Of a stretch of 64,000 nucleotides of DNA, positions 52,570 to 61,068 are shown piece after piece. The position numbers and the translations under genes were made by a program. How positions within the stretch are numbered: position 1 is the first letter of the stretch; every line of letters starts with the position of its first letter. The notes under the pieces were generated by a model that was not told the DNA's origin, searched no databases, and was given only the letters and a program-made list of their open reading frames with translations. The DNA is from Bradyrhizobium sp. ORS 285 (GTDB taxonomy: Bacteria; Pseudomonadota; Alphaproteobacteria; Rhizobiales; Xanthobacteraceae): contig NZ_LT859959.1 of NCBI RefSeq assembly GCF_900176205.1, positions 2,935,001 through 2,999,000 on the forward strand. Reading direction: 5' to 3'.

Positions 52570-53397
52570 TCACTTCATGTAGTCGGGCAGGGTGAAGCCG
52601 TCATAGAAGCGGTCGGCGAGGATGGCGGCCTTGAAGCCCGGTGACTTGTAGCCGTCCACGATGTCCTTGGCCCAGGCGGTCTCGGCATTGCCGCGCTTGA
52701 CCGCGACGACGTTGATGTAGGGCGTCGTCATCTTCTCCAGCGCGAAGGCGTTGGTCAGCTTCAGGCCGCTGAAGATCGCGAAATTGCCCTGGATGGCGGC
52801 GAAGTCGACGTCGTCGAGCGCGCGCGGCGCCTGCGCCGCCTCGAGCGGGACGATCTTGATGCCGCCGGGATTCTTGATGACGTCGAGCTCGGTGACGTCG
52901 ATCGGCTTGGAGTCGCGGATCTCGATCAGGTCGAGATCGCGCAGGATCCATAGTGCGCGCTGCAAATTGACCGGATCGTTGGGGACCGCGATCTTGGCAC
53001 CCTGGCCGATCTTGGTGCCGAGCGGATGCTTCTTGGAATAGATCCCCATCGGCGGCGTCGGTACGTGCACGATGCCGGTGAGGTCGGTGCTCTGCCGCTC
53101 ATTGTAGGAGTTCAGGAAGATCGTGTGCTGCATCACATTGGCGTCGATCTCGCTTTTGAACACGGCATTGTTGGCTTCAAGGCCGGTCGAAAACTCGACG
53201 TAACGGATCTGGTAACCCTTCTTCTGCAATTCGGGCGCGACGCCGATCTTGAACTCGTCGATGTAGGGGCCGGGCACGAAGCCGACCTTCAGCTCCTTCT
53301 TCTCAGGTCCTTGCGCCCATGCGCTGCTGACCGAGACGATCGAGAGGACAGAGGCGGCGAGCAGGCCGATGAATTGCGATCTGGTGATGTGATGCAT
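52570..53397 (-). CDS. Second MetQ/NlpA-type substrate-binding protein
   Basis: This 275-residue protein has a signal peptide (FIGLLAASVLSIVSVSSAWA) without a lipobox and the NlpA-family layout: LKVGFVPGPYIDEFK, YVEFSTGLEANNAV, VMQHTIFLNSYNER and VPNDPVNLQRALWIL. It is clearly diverged from the MetQ at 45712 and has no permease or ATPase beside it. It probably docks on the MetNI system at 42842-44621 or another one, widening the ligand range. GGAAG lies 5 nt before the start. Confidence 0.92.
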   Translation of the reverse strand: MHHITRSQFIGLLAASVLSIVSVSSAWAQGPEKKELKVGFVPGPYIDEFKIGVAPELQKKGYQIRYVEFSTGLEANNAVFKSEIDANVMQHTIFLNSYNERQSTDLTGIVHVPTPPMGIYSKKHPLGTKIGQGAKIAVPNDPVNLQRALWILRDLDLIEIRDSKPIDVTELDVIKNPGGIKIVPLEAAQAPRALDDVDFAAIQGNFAIFSGLKLTNAFALEKMTTPYINVVAVKRGNAETAWAKDIVDGYKSPGFKAAILADRFYDGFTLPDYMK

Positions 53398-53485
53398 GTG
53401 ACTTCCAAGGCTTGATAAAGACTTGAACCAAACGAAAGGCGGCGCGGGCGCCTGTTGGTGTTCCGCGCCGTCCATGAAAAGAAGC

Positions 53486-54829
53486 TCAGGCGATCGCCTG
53501 GACCGGATGGCTGTAGAGACTGGCGGGTCGGTCCAGCCCGTAGTGCTCGCGCAAGGTCGTGCCGGTGTACTCGGTGCGGAACAGGCCGCGCTTGCGAAGG
53601 AGCGGCACGACGTGCTCGGCGAACAGGTCGAAGCCGCCGGGCAACCAGGGTGGCATGACGTTGAAGCCGTCCGCAGCGCCGTTCTCGAACCAGGCCTGGA
53701 TGTTGTCGGCGATCTTCTCCGGCGTGCCGGCGATCACCCAGTGCCCGCGGGCGCCGGCGAGGCGCTGGATGAGCTGGCGGATCGTCGGCTTCTCGCGGTC
53801 GACGATGTCGACGACGAGCTTGAAGCGGCTGGCAACGCCGCGCGCGCCGTCGGTCTCGATCAGATGGCGCGGGAACGGCCCGTCGAGATCGAAGCCGGAG
53901 AGGTCGAGCCCGAGCATCTGGCGCAGCTGCACCAGCGAGTATTCCGGCTGGATCAGATCGTTGAACTCCTCCTGCAGCCGGTCGGCCTCGGCCTGCGTCG
54001 AGCCGATGAACGGGCTGATGCCGGGCAGGATCTTGACGTGATCGGGATTGCGGTCGAGCGCGCGCGCTTGGCGCTTGATGTCGGCATAGAACTCCTGCGC
54101 GCTGGCGAGCGTCTGGTGTGCCGTGAAGATGGCCTCCGCAAAGCGCGCCGCGAAGGCGCGACCGTCCTCGGACGAGCCGGCCTGGACGTAGACCGGCCGG
54201 CCTTGCGGCGAGCGCGGCACGTTCAGCGGCCCGCGGACGCGAAAATACTTGCCGACATGATTGAGCGGATGGACCTTGTCGGTGTCGGCAAAGATGCCGG
54301 ACGCCGGATCATTGACGACGGCGTCGTCCTCCCAGCTGTCCCACAGCGCGGTGACGACGTCGAGGAACTCCTTGGCGCGCTCGTAGCGCTCGTGGTGCGG
54401 GGGATGCTCCGGCAGGCCGAAATTCTGTGCGGCCTGCACCGCGCTGGTGGTGACGATGTTCCAGCCGGCGCGGCCGCCGCTCAGATGATCGAGCGAGGCG
54501 AACAGGCGGGCGAGATTATAGGGCTCGTGATAGGTCGTGGATGCCGTGCCGATCAGGCCGATATGGCTGGTGGCGGCGGCGATTGCCGACAGCCAGGTGA
54601 TCGGCTCGAAGCGGAAGCGCTGCGCGTAACGTACATTGTCGGCCAGCGCCGGACCATCGGCGAAGAAGATCGCGTCGAACTTGGCATGCTCCGCCGTTCG
54701 CGCCAGCTGCTGGTAATAGCCGATGTCGAGCGCACGGCTGGCGGACGACCCCTTGTAGCGCCACGCCGCCTCGTGATGGCCGCCCGGATAGATGAAGAGA
54801 TTGAGGTTCAGTTGACGACGCTGGCTCAT
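53486..54829 (-). CDS. NtaA/DmoA-family FMN-dependent monooxygenase
   Basis: This 447-residue LLM monooxygenase matches the NtaA/SnaA/DszA/DmoA type: LNLFIYPGGHHEAAWRY, FFADGPALADNVRY, TASTTYHEPYNLARLFASLDHLSGGRAGWNIVT, HERYERAKEFLDVV, KYFRVRGPLNVPRSPQGRPV and GSSEDGRAFAARFAEAIF. Family substrates include nitrilotriacetate, dibenzothiophene sulfone and dimethylsulfide. The nearby SfnB, flavin reductase and serine acetyltransferase support an organosulfur substrate. Confidence 0.93.
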   Translation of the reverse strand: MSQRRQLNLNLFIYPGGHHEAAWRYKGSSASRALDIGYYQQLARTAEHAKFDAIFFADGPALADNVRYAQRFRFEPITWLSAIAAATSHIGLIGTASTTYHEPYNLARLFASLDHLSGGRAGWNIVTTSAVQAAQNFGLPEHPPHHERYERAKEFLDVVTALWDSWEDDAVVNDPASGIFADTDKVHPLNHVGKYFRVRGPLNVPRSPQGRPVYVQAGSSEDGRAFAARFAEAIFTAHQTLASAQEFYADIKRQARALDRNPDHVKILPGISPFIGSTQAEADRLQEEFNDLIQPEYSLVQLRQMLGLDLSGFDLDGPFPRHLIETDGARGVASRFKLVVDIVDREKPTIRQLIQRLAGARGHWVIAGTPEKIADNIQAWFENGAADGFNVMPPWLPGGFDLFAEHVVPLLRKRGLFRTEYTGTTLREHYGLDRPASLYSHPVQAIA

Positions 54830-54886
54830 GGGGCGCTCGTGGGCTGGATTGTCGGAGGGACGCGAAACGATGGCTGGAGAGTTCGG

Positions 54887-55111
54887 CTATCGCGGTGTAT
54901 CGGCAACGATGCGGCTCGGCGGTTGCGGCCACCGCAGGCGCCGCGCGAGCTCGACGGCAGCGCGGCTGATGCCGACGCCGAGATCGCGACCGCGCTGGTG
55001 GAGCTCGCGAAGCAGCGGCCTCATCTCGGCGCGGGCGCTGTCGCGGGGCGCATCGCTGCAACCCGTGGGCGGATCCTGGTACAGGCTGATCATGGCGAGA
55101 GGGTCGAACAT
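54887..55111 (-). CDS. Possible small protein upstream of the NtaA-like gene
   Basis: This 74-residue frame reads MFDPLAMISLYQDPPTG, then MRPLLRELHQRGRDLGVGISRAAVELARRL and WPQPPSRIVADTPR. It has an amphipathic helical middle and a plausible amino acid balance, unlike most open frames around it. It lies 57 nt before the NtaA-like gene on the same strand and downstream of the promoter motif at 55174-55211. No family is recognised. Confidence 0.4.
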   Translation of the reverse strand: MFDPLAMISLYQDPPTGCSDAPRDSARAEMRPLLRELHQRGRDLGVGISRAAVELARRLRWPQPPSRIVADTPR

Positions 55112-55173
55112 CACGGCATCCGTCGAAGCGCGAACATCCCGGCATCGCTGATGCCGGCCGCGCGAATGCGAAA

Positions 55174-55211
55174 ATCTAGCTTTTGGAGGACGATGCTGTC
55201 GATGAAATGGA
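55174..55211 (-). promoter_or_regulatory. Putative promoter with the shared sulfur-operon element
   Basis: On the minus strand TCCATTTCATCGAC (55211-55198) overlaps a -35-like TCGACA, and 17 nt later is CTAGAT (55179-55174). The element matches those at 40167 and 62255 at 13 of 14 positions. It would drive the small frame at 54887, the NtaA-like gene and perhaps the second metQ. Confidence 0.45.
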
Positions 55212-55311
55212 TTTGCATTGTTGTCTGCGGCGCGAGCATGAATCCGTCGTGCTCATCAGCAAGCGGGGATCTCCATTTCGATCGCCGATCCCCGGCAGAT
55301 TCCGCGCCGGC

Positions 55312-56271
55312 TCAGGAGGTCTGCAGGTTCGGTCCGCCGACCTTGTTGCGGAGCGTGGCCTGGGTGACGACGCTGTTGGGCGGGACGTCGTGCGTCAGCC
55401 AGACATTGCCGCCGATCGTCGATCCCTGGCCGATCGTGATACGGCCGAGGATGGTGGCGCCGGCATAGATGACGACGTCATCCTCGACGATCGGATGGCG
55501 CGCGTCGCCCTTGATCAGCGTGCCGTCCTCCTCGGTCGGGAAGTGACGGGCGCCCAATGTGACCGCCTGGTAGATCCGGACATTGTCGCCGATCACGGCC
55601 GTTTCGCCGATCACGACGCCGGTGCCGTGGTCGATGAAGAAGCCGGAGCCGATCTGCGCCCCCGGATGAATGTCGATGCCGGTGGCGGTATGGGCGATCT
55701 CGGCGATCAGCCGCGACACCAGGCGGGCACCGAGACCGTAGAGAAGGTGGGCGAGGCGGTGATGGATGATCGCCGTCATGCCGGGATAGCCGATCAGGAT
55801 TTCCGGAAAGCTCTTGGCGGCGGGGTCGCCGACGAAGGCCGCGCGCAAATCGCTGATCAGGATGCCGCGCAGCGCGGGCAACTCCTTCGCGAAGCTGCGC
55901 GTGAGTTCGATGGCCTCGGGCTGACGGAAGCCGGGGATCAACTCGTCGCCGACAAACAGCGCGGCGCGGTGGATCTGGTCGGAGAGCAGGTCGAGGCCGA
56001 CGCTGAGCCGGTGGCCGACGAAATAGTCGATGTTCTCGCTATCGAGGTCGTACTGGCCATAGTGGCGCGGAAACAGCGCCTCCGTCAGTGCGGAGACGAC
56101 CTGCGCCAGCTTCTCGCGCGACGGCGGCCGGTGGATCGTGCCGTCCTTGCGGATGCTGTGGGTCTCCTCGCGCGAGACGCGCAGCTCCGCCACCAGCCGA
56201 TCGAGGCCCCAGCGTTCGCCCGCCGGGGCAGGTGCCTCGGTGCCGGAGCCCGCCACAGGACGATGTCTCAT
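55312..56271 (-). CDS. cysE: Serine O-acetyltransferase
   Basis: This 319-residue protein is of the long EpsC/CysE type: a helical N-terminal part to about residue 195 and a C-terminal left-handed beta helix with hexapeptide repeats. The active region reads DIHPGAQIGSGFFIDHGTGVVIGETAVIGDN, followed by VTLGARHFP and HPIVEDDVVIYAGATILG. It makes O-acetylserine for cysteine synthesis, linking the island to sulfur assimilation. The start at 56271 has GGGGGAGA upstream; the frame is open further but without homology. Confidence 0.93.
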   Translation of the reverse strand: MRHRPVAGSGTEAPAPAGERWGLDRLVAELRVSREETHSIRKDGTIHRPPSREKLAQVVSALTEALFPRHYGQYDLDSENIDYFVGHRLSVGLDLLSDQIHRAALFVGDELIPGFRQPEAIELTRSFAKELPALRGILISDLRAAFVGDPAAKSFPEILIGYPGMTAIIHHRLAHLLYGLGARLVSRLIAEIAHTATGIDIHPGAQIGSGFFIDHGTGVVIGETAVIGDNVRIYQAVTLGARHFPTEEDGTLIKGDARHPIVEDDVVIYAGATILGRITIGQGSTIGGNVWLTHDVPPNSVVTQATLRNKVGGPNLQTS

Positions 56272-56294
56272 GCCGTCTCCCCCGTGATGCGCTA

Positions 56295-56861
56295 TCACCG
56301 CACATGCGCCGGCGGCACGCCGACTTCCGCCAGCAGATCGAGGTCGGCATTGCGGTCGACCTCGACATACTGCTCGTTCCAGTACAGCAGGCTCGACAGC
56401 CGTGGCGCAAGCTCGATCGTGTCGGGACGACCGACGATGATCGCATGGTCGTAGCGCTCGATGATCTCGTCGACCTCGCAGGCGATCGCCGCCTGCGCAT
56501 GCTGCAACAGCGGAACGCCGGTCGCGTGGCGCGACCAATCGATGCCCTCGAACTTCTGCCGCCCGGCGAGATGCGGACTGCTGAAGCGATCGGCGAGCAC
56601 GAGCTGATCGGAGCTGAGGACGTTGATCCCGAACCAGCCGTTGCGGACGATCAGGGGAACGGCCGACGATTGCCGGCCGAGATTGATCATCAGCCGCGGC
56701 GGCTCGACCGAGAGCGAGACCAGAGACGCCGTGGTCACGCCGGTGATGTCGTCGCCGCGGCCGGCGGTCACGATGCTGACGCCGGAGGCGACGCGGCGCA
56801 GCGCCGAGTAGAAGTGCGGGGGAGTGGACGCCGTCAGGAGATGCAGTCCATGCTTGCTCAT
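56295..56861 (-). CDS. Flavin reductase-domain protein
   Basis: This 188-residue protein is a flavin reductase of the NtaB/HpaC type: ALRRVASGVSIVTAGRGD, GVTTASLVSLSVEPPRLMINL and GWFGINVLSSDQ, then CEVDEIIERYDHAIIVGRP. It would supply reduced FMN to the LLM monooxygenases in this region. It lies between sfnB and cysE on the same strand with short gaps. Confidence 0.92.
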   Translation of the reverse strand: MSKHGLHLLTASTPPHFYSALRRVASGVSIVTAGRGDDITGVTTASLVSLSVEPPRLMINLGRQSSAVPLIVRNGWFGINVLSSDQLVLADRFSSPHLAGRQKFEGIDWSRHATGVPLLQHAQAAIACEVDEIIERYDHAIIVGRPDTIELAPRLSSLLYWNEQYVEVDRNADLDLLAEVGVPPAHVR

Positions 56862-56894
56862 CCGTCGCCTCCTTCAGGGGGCTGCGCCTGCCGG

Positions 56895-58124
56895 TCAGAA
56901 GAACCCCTTCGCGGGAAGCGGTGTGCCGTTGATCAGATACTGCCCGATCGCCCGCTCCTTATAGGTGACCGGATTATGCGACGACAGCGTGCGCGCATTG
57001 CGCCAGTGCCGGTCGAAATTGGTGGCCTTCTTGGTCGACGACGCGCCGCCGACGTCGAAGATCAGCCCGCCATTGCGGATGGCCGCGTCGTCCGCGACGA
57101 TCTTCGCCTGAGCCGACAGCAGTGCGGCGCGATGCGCCAGGGCCTCGGCGTCGGCGCGGCCCGCATCGAACGCTTCGGTGGCGGCGTCGAGCGCCTCGGC
57201 GGCGACGAGCACCACCGTTTCGGCGGCGTGCGCGGACGCTGCGATCTGGCCGATGGTCTGTTGCAGCAGCGGATCTTCGGTCGGCTTCTCATGCGGCGCG
57301 TAGTAGAAGGTGCGCTTGCGCGAGCGGACCAGCGCGATGGCGTCGCGCAAGGCCGCGCGGCTGATGCCGGCCACGGCCGCGGTCAGGAACAGCTGCGCGA
57401 ACGTATTGGAGTAGGGCACGCCATAGCCGATATCAGGCGCATCGAACACGATCTCCTGCCGCTTGACCCGGACGTTGCGGAAATGCGTGGTGCCGGTCGC
57501 GGTCAGCCGCTGGCCCATGCCGTCCCAGTCGTCGATCAGCTCGATGCCGGCGCGATCGAGCGGCAGGATGGTCGCGCCGGGACGCCCGCTGGGATCAGCC
57601 GCGCGCACCAGGACGAGATCGGAATACAGCGTGCCGGTGCTGTAGTACTTGGTCCCGTTCAGCAGATAGTCGTCGCCGTCGGGGGTGAAGGTCGTGTTCG
57701 GCGTGATGTTGCCGACCTGCGGACTGTCGAGCTCGGTGGTGGCGAGGCCGATGATCGCACCGGCTGCGATGCGCTGCTGCCACTCCCGCGCCTGGTCGTC
57801 ACGGGGAATGCGGACCAGACGCTCGACCACGCTGAAATGATTGCGCAGGATGTGCGCGACGTTGGCGTCGGCCTCGGCGAGCCGGATCACGATCTCGAAC
57901 AGGCCGCGGATCGTACTGCCGGCACCGCCGGCGGCCACGGGAAGGCGGAGCGCGCCGAGCCGCGCCTGCTTGATCAAGGCGATCTGCTGGTGCGGCAGGA
58001 TGCGCTCGCGCTCCCGCTCCGACTCGCCATCGGCAATGGCGGCGAGCAGCTGATCGAGCGTCTCCGCTGCCAAGGGCAGCGAGCTGTCGGCGATGAGAGT
58101 CTTGGTCGAGACCGGCTTGTTCAT
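56895..58124 (-). CDS. sfnB: SfnB-family sulfur acquisition oxidoreductase (acyl-CoA dehydrogenase fold)
   Basis: This 409-residue flavoprotein has the acyl-CoA dehydrogenase fold as in SfnB/DszC-type enzymes: RLPVAAGGAGSTIRGLFEIVIRLAEADAN, GLATTELDSPQVGNI, YLLNGTKYYSTGTLYSDLVLV and a final ARTLSSHNPVTYKERAIGQYLINGT. SfnB proteins are induced by sulfur limitation and are thought to act as flavin-dependent oxygenases on organosulfur compounds. The start at 58124 is the family N terminus, although the frame continues upstream through the adjacent gene. Confidence 0.93.
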   Translation of the reverse strand: MNKPVSTKTLIADSSLPLAAETLDQLLAAIADGESERERERILPHQQIALIKQARLGALRLPVAAGGAGSTIRGLFEIVIRLAEADANVAHILRNHFSVVERLVRIPRDDQAREWQQRIAAGAIIGLATTELDSPQVGNITPNTTFTPDGDDYLLNGTKYYSTGTLYSDLVLVRAADPSGRPGATILPLDRAGIELIDDWDGMGQRLTATGTTHFRNVRVKRQEIVFDAPDIGYGVPYSNTFAQLFLTAAVAGISRAALRDAIALVRSRKRTFYYAPHEKPTEDPLLQQTIGQIAASAHAAETVVLVAAEALDAATEAFDAGRADAEALAHRAALLSAQAKIVADDAAIRNGGLIFDVGGASSTKKATNFDRHWRNARTLSSHNPVTYKERAIGQYLINGTPLPAKGFF

Positions 58125-58159
58125 GACGAGTCCAGGCGATTGAATGGGAACGATCGGTG

Positions 58160-59176
58160 TCAGCGCTGCGGCGCCGCGTCTTCGATTGGGGCGAGATGAT
58201 CGGCGACCTTGACCGGCTCGGGCAGCACCTTGCGCTCGGCCAGCCAGTCGGCCGCTTTCTGCAGGTCGGTGACGAACTGCTTGTCGTTGACCGAGAAATA
58301 GCGGTACTTGCGGTTCATCGCGATGAACTGATCGCGCACCTGGTCGCTGTATTTGCCGGCCTTCTGGGCGATGTATTCTGCCTCTTTGCTGTTCTCCGAA
58401 ATCCACTTGCCTTCGGCGCGGAACGCGTCGTTGACGGCACGGACCAAAGCCGGGTTCTCGGTCGCGAATTTGCGGGTCGTCAGATAGGACGTGTAGTCGA
58501 TCTGGAATTCGAGATCGCGGCCTTCCAGGAAGATGTCGTGCGCCTTGTAGTCGAGCCGGGCGATGTCGACGCCCGGGCTCCACATCGACCAGGCATCGAC
58601 CTTGCCGGAGGCCAGCGCCGGCGCGGCATCCGGCGGGTTGAGGTAGACGAACTTGACCTTGGAGCGGTCGACCTTGTGCTTCTCGAGCGCGGCGACCAGC
58701 AGGAATTCGCCGAGACCGGAGCGGTTCACCGCGACCGACTTGCCGACGAGGTCCTCGACCTTGTTGATACCGGAATCGTCGCGCGCGATGATCGCGGTGG
58801 TGCGCGGCTCGTAGACGACAAATTGGGTGAACACCAGCGGCGAGCCGGCGATGATCGCGGCCAGCGCCGGCGTCGTCGAGCCGCCGAAGGAGAAATCGGC
58901 GGTGCCGCCGGTCACGGCCTGCAGGGTCGGCGCGTGGTTCGGGAACGGCCCGAGCCACTCCACCTTGATGCCGTCCTTGGCGAGCAGCTTCTCGAACTCG
59001 CCGCGCTCCTTGGCGATGTTGTTCAGGCCGGCGAGCCCCCAGGTCAGCCGCACCGTGTCAGTGACGCGGCCGGGCGCCGACCAGGCGTCATCGGTCAGCG
59101 TGAGGCCGGCGAGCGCGCCAATGCCGAACGCGGCAGTGCCGAGGAAATGGCGGCGGGAGAGGTCATCCGAAGACAT
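58160..59176 (-). CDS. ssuA: Sulfonate-type ABC transporter binding protein (Tat signal)
   Basis: This 338-residue binding protein has a twin-arginine signal (SRRHFLGTAAFGIGALAG) and the SsuA/TauA fold: VRLTWGLAGLNNIAKERGEFEKLL, VTGGTADFSFGGSTTPALAAI, VGKSVAVNRSGLGEFLLVAALEK and KVDAWSMWSPGVDIA. AAGGA lies 6 nt before the ATG at 59176. It serves the permease and ATPase encoded just upstream in the operon. Confidence 0.93.
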   Translation of the reverse strand: MSSDDLSRRHFLGTAAFGIGALAGLTLTDDAWSAPGRVTDTVRLTWGLAGLNNIAKERGEFEKLLAKDGIKVEWLGPFPNHAPTLQAVTGGTADFSFGGSTTPALAAIIAGSPLVFTQFVVYEPRTTAIIARDDSGINKVEDLVGKSVAVNRSGLGEFLLVAALEKHKVDRSKVKFVYLNPPDAAPALASGKVDAWSMWSPGVDIARLDYKAHDIFLEGRDLEFQIDYTSYLTTRKFATENPALVRAVNDAFRAEGKWISENSKEAEYIAQKAGKYSDQVRDQFIAMNRKYRYFSVNDKQFVTDLQKAADWLAERKVLPEPVKVADHLAPIEDAAPQR

Positions 59177-59194
59177 GGTCGATCCTTGCGGCAA

Positions 59195-59914
59195 TCAGGT
59201 GTGAAGGGAGGGCTTGAGCACGCCGAGCTCGGCCAGCAGGTCGCCGCGCGCGACCTCGCCGCCGTCGGCGGCACGGTGCTCGTAGGCGATCCGGCCGTCG
59301 CGCATCACCAGAATGCGGTCGGCGAGCGCGATCGCCTCGTCGACATCGTGGGTGACCAGCAGCACGCCCGGGCGATGAGTGGCAACGAGCTCGCGCACCA
59401 GCGCATGCATGCGGATGCGGGTCAGCGCATCGAGCGCGGCAAATGGTTCGTCGAGCAGCAGCAGCTCGGGCTGCTGCACCAGAGCGCGGGCGAGCGCGAC
59501 GCGCTGCGCCTGGCCGCCGGAGAGATTGCGCGGCCAGTCGTCGAGGCGGTCGCCGAGGCCGACCTCGGCGAGCGCGGCCGCCGCGCGTTGCCGCGCATCG
59601 GGCACGTCGAGACCGAGCGCGACGTTGCGCCAGAGGCTGTCCCACGGCAGCAGGCGGTGCTCCTGAAACACCACGGCAGGTCGCTTCGGCGCGATGATCC
59701 GGCCGCCCTGAACGGGGTCAAGCCCGGCCAGAGCGCGCAGCAAGGTGGTCTTTCCGCAGCCGCTTTCGCCGAGCAGCGCGACGAACTCACCGCGCTCGAT
59801 GCGCAGATCGAGGCCCTCGATCACGGTGCGCTCGCTATAGGCGCGGCGCAGGCCGTTGACGATCACCGCAGGCGCGGTGGCGGCCTGCAGCGGCGGCGCG
59901 AACTGGACCGTCAT
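59195..59914 (-). CDS. ssuB: Sulfonate-type ABC transporter ATPase
   Basis: This 239-residue ATPase has Walker A GESGCGKTT, a Q-loop VFQEHRLLPWDSLWRNV typical of SsuB/TauB, signature LSGGQAQR, Walker B LLLLDEPFAALDALTR and switch His in LVTHDVDEAIALADR. Its start overlaps the permease stop by 4 nt. The frame is open far upstream, but homology begins at 59914. Confidence 0.95.
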   Translation of the reverse strand: MTVQFAPPLQAATAPAVIVNGLRRAYSERTVIEGLDLRIERGEFVALLGESGCGKTTLLRALAGLDPVQGGRIIAPKRPAVVFQEHRLLPWDSLWRNVALGLDVPDARQRAAAALAEVGLGDRLDDWPRNLSGGQAQRVALARALVQQPELLLLDEPFAALDALTRIRMHALVRELVATHRPGVLLVTHDVDEAIALADRILVMRDGRIAYEHRAADGGEVARGDLLAELGVLKPSLHT

Positions 59915-60768
59915 CGCACAGCTCCATAGTTGGGGTGCCAGGCGAGCAGGCGCCGCTCCAGCCAGCGCGCGATCAGGTCGGCGCCGACGCCGATCAGAGC
60001 GTAGATCACGATCGTCAGCACGATCACATCGGTGCGTAGGAATTCGCGGGCGTCCATCGCGAGAAAGCCGAGGCCGGATTGCGCGCCGATGGTCTCGGCG
60101 ACGACGAGCGCGAGCCAGGCAGTCGCCAGCGCATAGCGCACACCGGTGAGGATCGAAGGCAGGGCGCCGGGCAGGATGATGCGGCGGATCAGCTGCAGGG
60201 TCGACAGCGCCTGCACCCGGCCAAGCTCGAGCAGCTTGGGATCGACCTGACGGATGCCGAGCGTGGTGTTGATGTAGATCGGGAAGGTCACGCCGAGCGC
60301 GACGAGAAACACCTTCTCGGCCTCGCCGACGCCGAGCCACACGATCACCAGCGGCAGCACGGCCAGGAACGGGATCGCGCGGATCATCTGGATGCTGCGG
60401 TCGATCAGCGCCTCGGCTACCGATGAGAAGCCGACGAGAATGCCAAGCGCGAAACCGACGGCGCCGCCGATCGCAAAGCCGGCAGCGGCGCGCAGCAGGC
60501 TGACGCCGAGATCGTTGAGCAGGGTGCCCTGTGTGGTCAGCTTGAAGGCGGTGCGGATGACCTTGCTGGGCGCCGGCAGGACCTGTGGCGACAGATAGCC
60601 ACCCTGCGCCGCCGCTTCCCAGATCACGATCAGCAGGACCGGGGCGAGCCACGACAAAGCCTGCAGCGTCAGCGGGCTCAGCGCGCGGTGTCGTCCGGTG
60701 CCGGGGCGCGCGCCACGGGTGGTCTGCGGCAGCTCGATCGTCCCGGCAGCTTGTTCGAGATTGCTCAA
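59911..60768 (-). CDS. ssuC: Sulfonate-type ABC transporter permease
   Basis: This 285-residue inner-membrane permease has about six transmembrane segments and the SsuC/TauC EAA loop (LGRVQALSTLQLIRRIILPGALPSIL). LPAPSKVIRTAFKL near residue 65 and the late LGFLAMDAREFLRTD are family landmarks. It heads the operon permease-ATPase-binding protein-sfnB-flavin reductase-cysE. Confidence 0.94.
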   Translation of the reverse strand: MSNLEQAAGTIELPQTTRGARPGTGRHRALSPLTLQALSWLAPVLLIVIWEAAAQGGYLSPQVLPAPSKVIRTAFKLTTQGTLLNDLGVSLLRAAAGFAIGGAVGFALGILVGFSSVAEALIDRSIQMIRAIPFLAVLPLVIVWLGVGEAEKVFLVALGVTFPIYINTTLGIRQVDPKLLELGRVQALSTLQLIRRIILPGALPSILTGVRYALATAWLALVVAETIGAQSGLGFLAMDAREFLRTDVIVLTIVIYALIGVGADLIARWLERRLLAWHPNYGAVR

Positions 60769-61068
60769 GAGTACGTCGTCCTCGCGATGTCATGCTTCCG
60801 CCGGTCGCGATCGCGCGGCAGAGTAAGTAGATCGGATGCGCGCGGGCGGCCGCGTGACACAGCGTCGTTTCGCGCTGGCAAACTGTCCCACGAAACATGG
60901 CCGATCGAAATAGAGCCGTTTTCCAATTGTCGTTGCGATCGGAGGTTTTCGATTTCTCGCGCGGGCCAAAAGCGGCAAGAAGTTCTTTTCGGGATTTGTT
61001 AGTACGTGCAGCTATGAAAACGCATCGTCGAGACGGCGAAGCGTGACGCTGAGATCGTGAGGCTCGCC
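60769..61068. other. Divergent intergenic region of two sulfur operons
   Basis: These 300 nt separate the divergent starts of the ssu-type operon and an LLM monooxygenase gene. The part 60880-61010 is AT-richer and probably holds both promoters. The shared TCCATTTCATYGAC element is not present here, and I see no gene. Confidence 0.5.

Noticed and set aside
58125..58958. N-terminal extension of sfnB to 687 residues
   Set aside because: The extension runs through the ssuA-type gene in another frame and has no homology; the family N terminus is at 58124.
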